NCBI GenBank assembly: GCA_035296705.1
Contig: DATHAL010000062.1
Span: 1 to 9,160 of the forward strand
Direction of reading: 5' to 3'
Source: WHSW01 sp035296705
GTDB taxonomy: Bacteria; Actinomycetota; Thermoleophilia; Solirubrobacterales; 70-9
Length of the DNA stretch: 9,160 nt
In this document: piece after piece, positions 1 to 5,459 of the stretch
How positions within the stretch are numbered: the first letter of the stretch is position 1
How the letters are laid out: each line of letters opens with the position of its first letter
The notes under the pieces: model-generated
Database searches by the model: none
Told to the model about the DNA's origin: nothing
Seen by the model: the letters and a program-made list of their open reading frames with translations, nothing else
Made by a program: the position numbers and the translations under genes

Positions 1-64
1 TCCGTTCGCCGCGCGACCGGGGCCGGCGCCGCAGCCGAACATGGCAGCGGACGTACAGGGCTAG
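1..64. other. left-edge sequence, unassigned
   Basis: These 64 bases lie beyond the stop codon of the leftward protease gene. One plus-strand frame is open from base 2 to a TAG at 62-64 and would encode a 20-residue tail ending NMAADVQG, with G or C at most third positions, so it could be the end of a gene entering from the left and converging on the protease. A second plus frame is also open with similar composition, so I cannot choose between them. No convincing terminator hairpin is visible. Confidence 0.2.
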
Positions 65-1102
65 CTAGAGCTCGAGCTCGGCCGGGATCACCCGGATCGT
101 CAGCACGGTGCCCTCGCGCACCAGCCGGGCCTCCGCGTCGCGGCCGATTCGCTCGGCGACCATCAAACGCTGAAGGTCGGTCGCGGACTCGACCGGCTCC
201 GAGTCGAGCTCGAAGATCACGTCGCCGACCCGCACGCCCGCCACCTCCGCGGGGCTGTCTGGCACGAGCTCGACGACCTCTACCCCACGCTCGACGCCGG
301 TCGCCACGCGCGCCTTCGGCGGCAGGGGTCGCGGACCGCCGCCGATTCCGAGGTAGGCGCGCCGCACGCGGCCATCGCTGATCAGCGCGGCGATGATGCG
401 CTGCGTCGTCGAGGAGACCGGCACCGCGAGTCCGAGCCCGATGCCGGCGACCGCGGTGTTCACGCCCACGACCCGGCCGCGTCCGTCGGCGAGCGCGCCA
501 CCGGAATTACCGGGGTTGAGGGCCGCGTCGGTCTGGATCACGTTGTCGATCACGCGGATCCCCCGCCTCGAGGTCACCGGGAGCGCCCGGCCGAGCGCCG
601 AGACGACGCCCGCCGTCACCGATCCCTCGAACCCGTTCGGGTTCCCGATCGCGACGACGAGCTGCCCGACCCTGAGGCGCTCGGCGTCGCCCAGCGCGGC
701 TGGAACGAGGTCGGCGCCATCCGCGCGAACGACCGCCAGGTCGGAGAGCGGATCGCTGCCGGCGACTGTGAAGCGCAGCTCGCGCCCGTCGGTGAACCGC
801 GCCGTGCCGCCCTCGCTCGATCCCACCACGTGGGCGGAGGTGAGGATGAACCCATCGTGCGTGAGGACGACCCCGCTGCCGGCGCCGGCCTGGACGCGGC
901 CACGACGGGTGCGCCGCTGCACCCGCAGGCTGGCGACCGAGGGCGCAAGGAGCTCGGCGACGCCGGATACGGCCCGCGAGTAGGCGTCCAGGGCCTGTTC
1001 CTCGCTGGGCAGCGGCCGATCGTCGATCGGCACGTCGAACGCCGAGGGCGGATCCGGTTCCGGCGCGGCGGACGAGCTTGAGATCAGGCGGAGTGGCGGC
1101 AC
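65..1102 (-). CDS. HtrA/DegP-like trypsin-fold serine protease with C-terminal PDZ domain
   Basis: This 345-residue protein is a family S1C protease of the kind that degrades or senses misfolded proteins. The chymotrypsin-fold domain spans about residues 42-245 and carries the complete triad: His91 in TSAHVVG, Asp121 in SDLAVVR and Ser200 in NPGNSGG. One PDZ domain follows (about 250-340) with the typical DSPAEVAGVRVGDVI segment, which would bind peptide C-termini. The N-terminus is Ser/Pro-rich (about residues 8-35). It has no signal peptide or membrane helix, unlike most actinobacterial HtrA proteins, so it should be cytosolic unless the true start lies elsewhere. The GTG start is supported by a TAGAGT hexamer 7 nt upstream, as in a leaderless transcript. 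It lies 45 bp behind the hydrolase gene on the same strand and may be read both from that operon and from its own promoter. The family is certain; the substrate and the choice between htrA, degP and degQ naming are not. Confidence 0.93.
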   Translation of the reverse strand: MPPLRLISSSSAAPEPDPPSAFDVPIDDRPLPSEEQALDAYSRAVSGVAELLAPSVASLRVQRRTRRGRVQAGAGSGVVLTHDGFILTSAHVVGSSEGGTARFTDGRELRFTVAGSDPLSDLAVVRADGADLVPAALGDAERLRVGQLVVAIGNPNGFEGSVTAGVVSALGRALPVTSRRGIRVIDNVIQTDAALNPGNSGGALADGRGRVVGVNTAVAGIGLGLAVPVSSTTQRIIAALISDGRVRRAYLGIGGGPRPLPPKARVATGVERGVEVVELVPDSPAEVAGVRVGDVIFELDSEPVESATDLQRLMVAERIGRDAEARLVREGTVLTIRVIPAELEL

Positions 1103-1109
1103 CCCGTCA

Positions 1110-1115
1110 ACTCTA
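1110..1115 (-). promoter_or_regulatory. -10-like hexamer for the HtrA-like gene (leaderless type)
   Basis: TAGAGT on the minus strand sits 7 nt before the GTG start, matching the TANNNT actinobacterial -10 consensus at the spacing expected when transcription starts at the start codon. I see no clear -35 hexamer and no Shine-Dalgarno sequence. Confidence 0.5.
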
Positions 1116-1147
1116 GTGGGGCCGAATCGCCGGTCCGCCCGGAGGTT

Positions 1148-1816
1148 TCAGGGCGTCCCGGCCGTAGCCCGGACGAGCTCGAGAGCAGGCGCCAGCGCCT
1201 CGGGCGGAATCCAGTGCCCGGCGTCGCTCTCGAGGTAATTGACCGGGAGCCCGGCGCTCTCGAGCAGCTCGCGGGCGCGGCGCGCGAAGTCGACCGAGAT
1301 GATCGGATCGCGGCGGCCGTGGTGGATGAGCGTCTCGAGGCTCTCGCGATCGGCCAGCGCGGGCGCCCATCCCTCCACGGCGGGGATGAAGCCGCTGAAG
1401 GCGAGCAGTCCCGCCGGGGTCGGTCGGCCCTCGCCGAGCGCGACCGCGTACGACATCACCGTTCCCATCGAGAAACCGCCGATCACCGTCCGCTCCCAGC
1501 CGATCCCCCGCTCGGCGAGAAGCCGGTCCAGGAGCGCGGTGAGCTGCTCGTAGCTCGCGGCGAACGTGGTGGGCTCCGGGTAGCCGACCCGCGGCACCAC
1601 GTACCAGTGCCTCCCTCCCGGCGGGATGCCGCGAAGCGGCGCGCCCGTCGTGATCCCGAGCAGGCGCCGCTCGGGATCGAGCTCGTCGAGCAGCCCATAG
1701 AGGTCGTGCTCGTCGGCGCCGCGGCCGTGGTTGAGGATCAGAGCGCCGCCCGGCTCACCCGCCGGCTCCCGGACGACATGGTCGACGGCGCCCTGGTTGA
1801 TCGTGCCCTCGAGCAT
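1148..1816 (-). CDS. phospholipase/carboxylesterase-family alpha/beta hydrolase (MhqD/YtpA-type context)
   Basis: This 222-residue protein belongs to the small cytosolic carboxylesterase/phospholipase branch of alpha/beta hydrolases, at the family's usual length. The nucleophile elbow is GFSMG at 114-118 (Ser116), and the charge relay is completed by Asp170 in HHGRRDPII and His201 in DAGHWIP. An oxyanion-loop segment, NHGRGADEHDL, lies at 29-39. No signal peptide is present. Its ATG lies 8 bp after the dioxygenase stop, and the sequence TGAGG spanning that stop gives a short Shine-Dalgarno site 6 nt from the start, so the two genes are almost certainly co-transcribed and coupled. In Bacillus, MhqD (same family) is co-regulated with the ring-cleaving dioxygenases MhqE and MhqO by MhqR during hydroquinone or catechol stress. 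I infer a similar role here, perhaps hydrolysing esters or ring-cleavage products. The true substrate is unknown. Confidence 0.88.
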   Translation of the reverse strand: MLEGTINQGAVDHVVREPAGEPGGALILNHGRGADEHDLYGLLDELDPERRLLGITTGAPLRGIPPGGRHWYVVPRVGYPEPTTFAASYEQLTALLDRLLAERGIGWERTVIGGFSMGTVMSYAVALGEGRPTPAGLLAFSGFIPAVEGWAPALADRESLETLIHHGRRDPIISVDFARRARELLESAGLPVNYLESDAGHWIPPEALAPALELVRATAGTP

Positions 1817-1824
1817 CCCGCGCC

Positions 1825-2745
1825 TCAGGTACGCGCCGCCGTGCGCGGGTTGGTGATCGGAGTGAGGACCGCTTCGATCTCGTCCCGGTGCTGCTCCAGG
1901 AACGGCGGCAGGATGAGCTTCTCACCCAGGTGCTCGGGATCCTCGTCGACGTCGAAGCCGGGCCCGAGCGTCGCGATCTCGAACAGGACACCGCTCGGCT
2001 CGCGGAAGTAGATCGACCTGAACCAGAAGCGATCGATCACCGGCGTCGGGCGGGCGCCGCCGTCGATCGCGCGCTGGCGCCAATCCAGATGCTCATCCAT
2101 CTCCGACGCCCAGGCGATGTGGTGGACGGTGCCGCCGCCCTCGATCCCGGGCTCGGCCGGAGGCTCGTCGTAGTGCCAGAGGCCGCCGCGTGAGTCGCCG
2201 CGGGCCTCCCAGCCCTCGGCGCCGCGGTCCTCGAACGCGAGGCTCTCGAGCAGGCCTCGGCTCCGGTCCGGATCGCGCGAGTAGGCGCGCGCAGCGTGGA
2301 AGCCCTGGAGCGCGAGCTCGCCGGGAACCTCCGGATGGTCAGCGATCAGCGGCTGGTCTGAGACGGTGGCGACGAGCAGCTCGTGCTCGAGCCCCTCCGG
2401 GTCGGCGAACCGAAGCGAGTCGCCCTCGCGGCTCGACTCGAAGCCCGCATCCGCGAGCCGGTCCGACCAGAAGTCGAGCGCCTCGGTCGAGCCCACGCGC
2501 CAAACGATCCGGTGCAACATGCCGGCCCCGGCGCGGCCGCGGCGGGCGCCCGGGAACTCGAAGAAGGTGAGGTCGGCACCGGGGCTGCCCGCCTCGTCCG
2601 CGTAGAAGAGGTGGTAGACGCTCGGCTGGTCCTGGTTCACGGTCTTCTTGACCATCCGCAGGCCGAGCGTGCCCGCATAGAAGTCGACGTTGTTTTGCGC
2701 TTCCCCGGTGATCGCGGTGATGTGGTGAATTCCCTCGAGCTTCAT
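1825..2745 (-). CDS. ring-cleaving dioxygenase, two-domain glyoxalase/VOC fold (MhqO/LinE-like)
   Basis: This 306-residue protein of the vicinal oxygen chelate superfamily is the type annotated as ring-cleaving dioxygenase that opens hydroquinones or catechols using a mononuclear metal. The N-terminal VOC module (about 4-125) begins GIHHITAI with a metal-ligand His at position 7 or 8. The C-terminal module (about 145-262) holds VHHIAW (His208/209) and LFEIAT (Glu256), completing a 2-His-1-Glu site. The C-terminal tail, with GEKLILPPFLEQHRDEIE, is typical of the MhqO/YkcA group. I chose the ATG at 2745 because AAGGAG lies 6 nt upstream and conserved sequence starts right there; a TTG at 2787 would add 14 unconserved residues and lie in the operator. 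It is first in an operon with the hydrolase and diverges from a MarR regulator, which probably represses it. Bacillus mhqNOP/mhqED is the closest known arrangement; the aromatic substrate is not readable from sequence. Confidence 0.9.
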   Translation of the reverse strand: MKLEGIHHITAITGEAQNNVDFYAGTLGLRMVKKTVNQDQPSVYHLFYADEAGSPGADLTFFEFPGARRGRAGAGMLHRIVWRVGSTEALDFWSDRLADAGFESSREGDSLRFADPEGLEHELLVATVSDQPLIADHPEVPGELALQGFHAARAYSRDPDRSRGLLESLAFEDRGAEGWEARGDSRGGLWHYDEPPAEPGIEGGGTVHHIAWASEMDEHLDWRQRAIDGGARPTPVIDRFWFRSIYFREPSGVLFEIATLGPGFDVDEDPEHLGEKLILPPFLEQHRDEIEAVLTPITNPRTAART

Positions 2746-2751
2746 CGGCCT

Positions 2752-2757
2752 CTCCTT
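2752..2757 (-). promoter_or_regulatory. ribosome binding site of the dioxygenase gene
   Basis: AAGGAG on the minus strand ends 6 nt before the ATG at 2745. It decides the start against the longer TTG alternative, and it shows that this gene, unlike several neighbours, is translated from a leadered mRNA. Confidence 0.8.
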
Positions 2758-2776
2758 GTCGCTTGCGCCGTCGAAG

Positions 2777-2807
2777 TAGTTGCACAATCAACTATAGCAC
2801 ATAGTTG
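2777..2807. promoter_or_regulatory. probable MarR operator: three alternating TAGTTG half-sites
   Basis: The gap between the divergent dioxygenase and marR genes contains TAGTTG (2777-2782), CAACTA (2789-2794) and TAGTTG (2802-2807). The first two form a perfect 18-bp palindrome with a 6-bp spacer. The last two, extended by one base each, form a 19-bp palindrome with 7-bp arms and a 5-bp spacer. Both sizes suit a winged-helix MarR dimer. The middle half-site is shared, so the two dimer sites overlap. The segment is far more AT-rich than its surroundings. It covers a TATAGT -10-like element facing the dioxygenase and the -35 zone facing marR, so a repressor bound here could shut both genes. 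Binding by the adjacent regulator is inferred, not shown. Confidence 0.75.
2791..2796 (-). promoter_or_regulatory. -10-like element for the dioxygenase-hydrolase operon
   Basis: TATAGT on the minus strand is the best -10 match in the gap. It would start transcription near 2784 and give a leader of roughly 40 nt that contains the Shine-Dalgarno site. The only -35-like hexamer nearby, TTGAGC (2811-2816 on the minus strand), is just 14 nt away, shorter than ideal, so the -35 assignment is weak. Confidence 0.45.
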
Positions 2808-2823
2808 CGCGCTCAAGCACTGC

Positions 2824-2829
2824 TACCCT
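2824..2829 (+). promoter_or_regulatory. -10-like hexamer for marR (leaderless type)
   Basis: TACCCT lies 8 nt before the ATG at 2838, with no Shine-Dalgarno sequence between. The right-hand operator half-site TAGTTG (2802-2807) lies 16 nt upstream, in the -35 position, which would let the repressor compete directly with RNA polymerase. Confidence 0.45.
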
Positions 2830-2837
2830 CATTCGCG

Positions 2838-3323
2838 ATGGCCTCAACCTCCTCCGATCTGCTCTCCGACCGCGAGCTCGCGGCCTGGAAGGGCATGCTT
2901 GAGGTGCACGCCGTGCTCGTCGCGCAGCTCGACCGCGAGCTCGAGCGCGATCACGGGCTGCCCCTCACCTCCTATGAGGTGCTGATGTACCTCGGCGACG
3001 CCGACCGCGAGAAGCTGCGGATGAGCGAGCTCGCCGACCGGCTCCTGCTCAGCCGCAGCGGGATCACACGGCTCGTCGACAGGCTCGTCCGCCAGGGGCT
3101 GATCGTCCGTGAGCGCTGCGCCGACGACCGCCGCGGCTATTACGCCCAGCTCACCGACGCGGGGCGCGCGAAGCTCGGACCTGCCCGACGTGCGCATCTC
3201 GCCGGCGTCCGGCAACACTTCCTCGACCGGCTCGATTCCGAGCAGATCGACGGGCTCGGCGAGATCTGGCGCCGACTCCTCGTCCAAGCCCGCGAGGCGG
3301 AGTTGGACGAAGCGCCGCGCTGA
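2838..3323 (+). CDS. MarR-family winged helix-turn-helix transcriptional regulator
   Basis: This 161-residue protein has the length and layout of a dimeric MarR repressor. A helical N-terminus and dimerisation segment is at about 5-40. The recognition region follows with MSELADRLLLSRSGITRLVDRLVRQGLI (62-89), then the wing with DDRRGYYAQLTDAGR (96-110), the family signature. A C-terminal dimerisation helix ends the protein. The start at 2838 is preferred over a TTG at 2805 because the latter would begin inside the operator and only the ATG has a TACCCT hexamer 8 nt upstream. It diverges from the dioxygenase-hydrolase operon, so autorepression plus repression of that operon is likely. Cys94, at the base of the wing, is its only cysteine. 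Quinone-responsive MarR proteins often use a cysteine, but usually an N-terminal one, so thiol sensing is only a possibility. Ligand binding in the dimer cleft is the alternative. Confidence 0.9.
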   Translation: MASTSSDLLSDRELAAWKGMLEVHAVLVAQLDRELERDHGLPLTSYEVLMYLGDADREKLRMSELADRLLLSRSGITRLVDRLVRQGLIVRERCADDRRGYYAQLTDAGRAKLGPARRAHLAGVRQHFLDRLDSEQIDGLGEIWRRLLVQAREAELDEAPR

Positions 3324-3330
3324 GTGCCGC

Positions 3331-3336
3331 TACGCT
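3331..3336 (+). promoter_or_regulatory. -10-like hexamer for the aminotransferase gene (leaderless type)
   Basis: TACGCT lies 7 nt before the ATG in the 20-bp gap after marR, and no Shine-Dalgarno sequence is visible. A TTGGAC at 3303-3308 inside the end of marR is 22 nt away, too far for a standard -35. Readthrough from marR is also possible. Confidence 0.4.
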
Positions 3337-3343
3337 GGCCGGC

Positions 3344-4732
3344 ATGACGCTCGACTCAACCGCCCAGACCACGACCATCGACCGCGGCCGCGTCGCCGAG
3401 CTCACCAAGCGCGAGCTCGACCGGCTCGCCGAGCGCACGCCGGAATCCAGACAGCGCTACGAACGCGGCGTGAAGGTGATGCCCGGAGGCGTCCCCTCCT
3501 CCTTTCAGGAGAACGACCCATGGCCGGTCTATCTGGAGCGGGGTCAGGGAGCACGCGTCTGGGACGTGGACGGCCGCGAGTACGTGGACTTCCACAACGG
3601 CTTCGGCGTCATGTGCGTCGGGCACGCGAATCCGACGATCGGTGACGCGGTCAAGGCCCGCCACGACCTCGGCACCCACTTCGCGGCGCCGACCGACGGC
3701 TCGATCGTGGTCGCCGAGGAGCTCGTGGATCGCTTCGGGCTGCCTCAGTGGCGCTTTGTGAACTCGGGCACCGAGTCCACGATGGACGCCGTCCACCTCG
3801 CCCGCGGGGTCACCGGCCGCGACGTGATCCTCAAGATCGAGGGCTCCTACCACGGCCATCACGACGCGGTGATGGTCTCCGTCTACCCACCGCTCGAGGC
3901 CCTCGGCGAGCGCGACGACCCGCGCTCGGTTCCCTACGGCGATGGCTACCCGCAGGCGCTCACCGAGCTCACCCGCGCGGTCCCGTTCAACGACGCCGAG
4001 GCGCTCGAGAGCGCCCTGGAGAAGCTCGACGGGCAGGTCGCCGGACTGATCATGGAGCCGGCGATGATGAACATCAACATCATCCCGCCGGTCGAGGGCT
4101 ACCTCGAGCGCGTGCGCGAGCTTTGCACCGCGCACGGGGTGAAGCTGATCTTCGACGAGGTGAAGACCGGTGCCACGATCGCCCGCGGCGGCGCGAGGCA
4201 GCGATTCGGGGTCGAGCCCGACATGATCACGCTCGCGAAGGCAATCTGCGGCGGCTATCCCGGCGGCGCGATCGGGATGACCGACGAGGTCGCGGCCGCG
4301 GTCACCGACGGCCGCGTACACCAGTACGGGACGTTCAACGGCAACCCGCTGGTGATGGCGGCTGCCCAGGCGACGCTCACCGAGGTCCTGACCGAGGACG
4401 CGTACACGAAGCTCGAGCGCGCCAACGACTGGCTGCTCGGCCGCTGCGACGAGATCATCGAGCGCTACGGCCTGCCGTGCTACACGGAGGGCCTCGGGGC
4501 AAAGGGGTGCGTGATCTTCAGCGCCGAGCCCCTGCGGGAGTACCGCGACTACCTGACCAAGGTGGACGGCGAGCTCGCGACCCTGGCCTGGCTCTACCAC
4601 ATGAACAACGGCGTCTTCATGACGCCGGGGGTCGAGGAGGAGTGGACGCTTTCGATCGCGCACTCCGAGGACGATCTCCAGCGCTTCGTCGACGCGCTCG
4701 AGGCGTTCGCAAAGGACCTGACGGCGAGCTAG
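3344..4732 (+). CDS. class III PLP-dependent aminotransferase, glutamate-1-semialdehyde-aminomutase-like
   Basis: This 462-residue fold-type I PLP enzyme is slightly longer than HemL (about 430). The N-terminal part has MPGGVPSSFQ (46-55) and VWDVDGREYVDFHNGFG (72-88), typical of GSA aminomutase relatives. The cofactor site shows SGTEST (141-146) for the phosphate, the YHGHHD loop (169-174), Asp271 in IFDEV for the pyridine nitrogen, Lys299 in TLAKAICGG for the Schiff base, and FNGNPL (331-336). The motif after Asp is DEVKTGATIARGG rather than the DEVMTGFR of true HemL, so I would not call it hemL. No haem genes are nearby. It may be an aminomutase or an omega-aminotransferase acting on an unknown amino compound. 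It precedes a GST-fold gene with no gap between them, implying linked function. It begins 20 bp after marR, but control by that repressor is unproven. Confidence 0.88.
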   Translation: MTLDSTAQTTTIDRGRVAELTKRELDRLAERTPESRQRYERGVKVMPGGVPSSFQENDPWPVYLERGQGARVWDVDGREYVDFHNGFGVMCVGHANPTIGDAVKARHDLGTHFAAPTDGSIVVAEELVDRFGLPQWRFVNSGTESTMDAVHLARGVTGRDVILKIEGSYHGHHDAVMVSVYPPLEALGERDDPRSVPYGDGYPQALTELTRAVPFNDAEALESALEKLDGQVAGLIMEPAMMNINIIPPVEGYLERVRELCTAHGVKLIFDEVKTGATIARGGARQRFGVEPDMITLAKAICGGYPGGAIGMTDEVAAAVTDGRVHQYGTFNGNPLVMAAAQATLTEVLTEDAYTKLERANDWLLGRCDEIIERYGLPCYTEGLGAKGCVIFSAEPLREYRDYLTKVDGELATLAWLYHMNNGVFMTPGVEEEWTLSIAHSEDDLQRFVDALEAFAKDLTAS

Positions 4733-5380
4733 ATGGCGGGCGGCCCCTCGGTTCGGCTCTACCGGGCCGAGTGGTCGACGAACTGCGAGCGGGTCGGGCT
4801 GGCGCTCGCCCACAAGGGAATCGACGCGCAGTCGGTCCTGATCGACTACTCGAACCGCGCGCCGGTCGAGGCGATCAGCGGCCAGGGCCTGGTGCCGGTG
4901 ATCGAGGACGCCGGCGAGGTGATCAACGACTCCATCGCGATCATCCGCCACCTCGAGCGGCGCACGCCCGAGCCGCCGCTGTTTCCCGCCGACGAGGCGG
5001 GCCGGGCCCAGGTCGACGTCTTCATCGAGTGGTTCGAGCACGCCTACAAGGGCCCGCCGAACGGGATCGAGGCCGAGCTCGAGCGCGAGCAGCCCGACCG
5101 GGCGCGGGTCGAAGCGCTCGGCGCGCAGATGCGTGACCGGCTCGACGTCTTCGAGCGCCTGCTCGACGGCCGCGACTACCTGTTCGGCGAGTTCGGCGCC
5201 GCCGATTGCGTCGCATACCCGTTCCTCAAGTACGCGGCCCGACGCGACCCCGCCGACGACGAGCTCTTTCACCTGATCCTCGACGAGCACCAGCCGCTCG
5301 GCGAGGCTTCCCCGAACCTGCGCGGCTGGATCGGCCGGATGGCGACGCGACCGCGGGCGTACGCGGATCTCTCGGGCTGA
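4733..5380 (+). CDS. glutathione S-transferase family protein
   Basis: This 215-residue cytosolic GST-fold protein has the family's usual length. The thioredoxin-like N-terminal domain (about 6-78) includes STNCERV (15-21), where Ser15 or Cys18 occupies the thiol-activating position, the cis-proline in LVPVIE (53-58, Pro55), and NDSIAI (65-70), whose Asp66-Ser67 pair normally grips the gamma-glutamyl group of glutathione. The all-helical C-terminal domain (about 88-212) contains FGEFGAADCVAYP, the GST N-capping motif. The ATG directly abuts the TAG of the aminotransferase, so the pair is very likely one transcription unit with coupled translation. Most Actinobacteria use mycothiol rather than glutathione. 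The protein might use glutathione if the host makes it, another thiol, or serve a glutathione-independent role such as isomerisation or dehalogenation. The substrate cannot be read from sequence. Confidence 0.88.
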   Translation: MAGGPSVRLYRAEWSTNCERVGLALAHKGIDAQSVLIDYSNRAPVEAISGQGLVPVIEDAGEVINDSIAIIRHLERRTPEPPLFPADEAGRAQVDVFIEWFEHAYKGPPNGIEAELEREQPDRARVEALGAQMRDRLDVFERLLDGRDYLFGEFGAADCVAYPFLKYAARRDPADDELFHLILDEHQPLGEASPNLRGWIGRMATRPRAYADLSG

Positions 5381-5381
5381 C

Positions 5382-5432
5382 CGCCGACTCGCACGTTCTT
5401 CGGTCGCCAACCGGCCAAGGTGCGAGTCGGCG
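5382..5432. terminator. 51-nt imperfect hairpin (possible terminator or dispersed palindromic element)
   Basis: CGCCGACTCGCAC (5382-5394) and GTGCGAGTCGGCG (5420-5432) are perfect 13-nt inverted arms. Inside them, CTT/AAG (5398-5400 with 5417-5419) and CGGT/ACCG (5401-5404 with 5410-5413) can pair further, with 3-nt bulges and a 5-nt loop. It starts 2 nt after the GST stop, as a terminator would, but has no T-tract on either strand. It may instead be a copy of an intergenic palindromic repeat family; only one copy is in this window. Confidence 0.55.
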
Positions 5433-5446
5433 CTCGCCGCCGCGGG

Positions 5447-5452
5447 TAGCCT
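5447..5452 (+). promoter_or_regulatory. -10-like hexamer for the DUF255 gene (leaderless type)
   Basis: TAGCCT lies 7 nt before the ATG at 5460. The intervening CAAAGCG has no ribosome binding site. The hexamer follows the 51-nt hairpin, so the upstream unit would end and a new one begin within about 80 bp. Confidence 0.5.
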
Positions 5453-5459
5453 CAAAGCG

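Noticed and set aside
1214..2011. A 265-codon plus-strand frame across the hydrolase and dioxygenase genes
   Set aside because: It crosses the junction of two real genes on the other strand and lacks coherent domains.
2746..2787. A longer dioxygenase starting at a TTG at 2787
   Set aside because: The 14 extra residues are unconserved, the TTG is inside the operator, and the ATG at 2745 has an ideal AAGGAG 6 nt upstream.
2805..2837. A longer MarR protein starting at a TTG at 2805
   Set aside because: It would start within the operator repeat and upstream of the -10-like TACCCT. The ATG at 2838 fits the family length.
3344..4732. Calling the aminotransferase hemL
   Set aside because: The PLP-site motif departs from true glutamate-1-semialdehyde aminomutase, and no tetrapyrrole genes are nearby. 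A general family call is safer.
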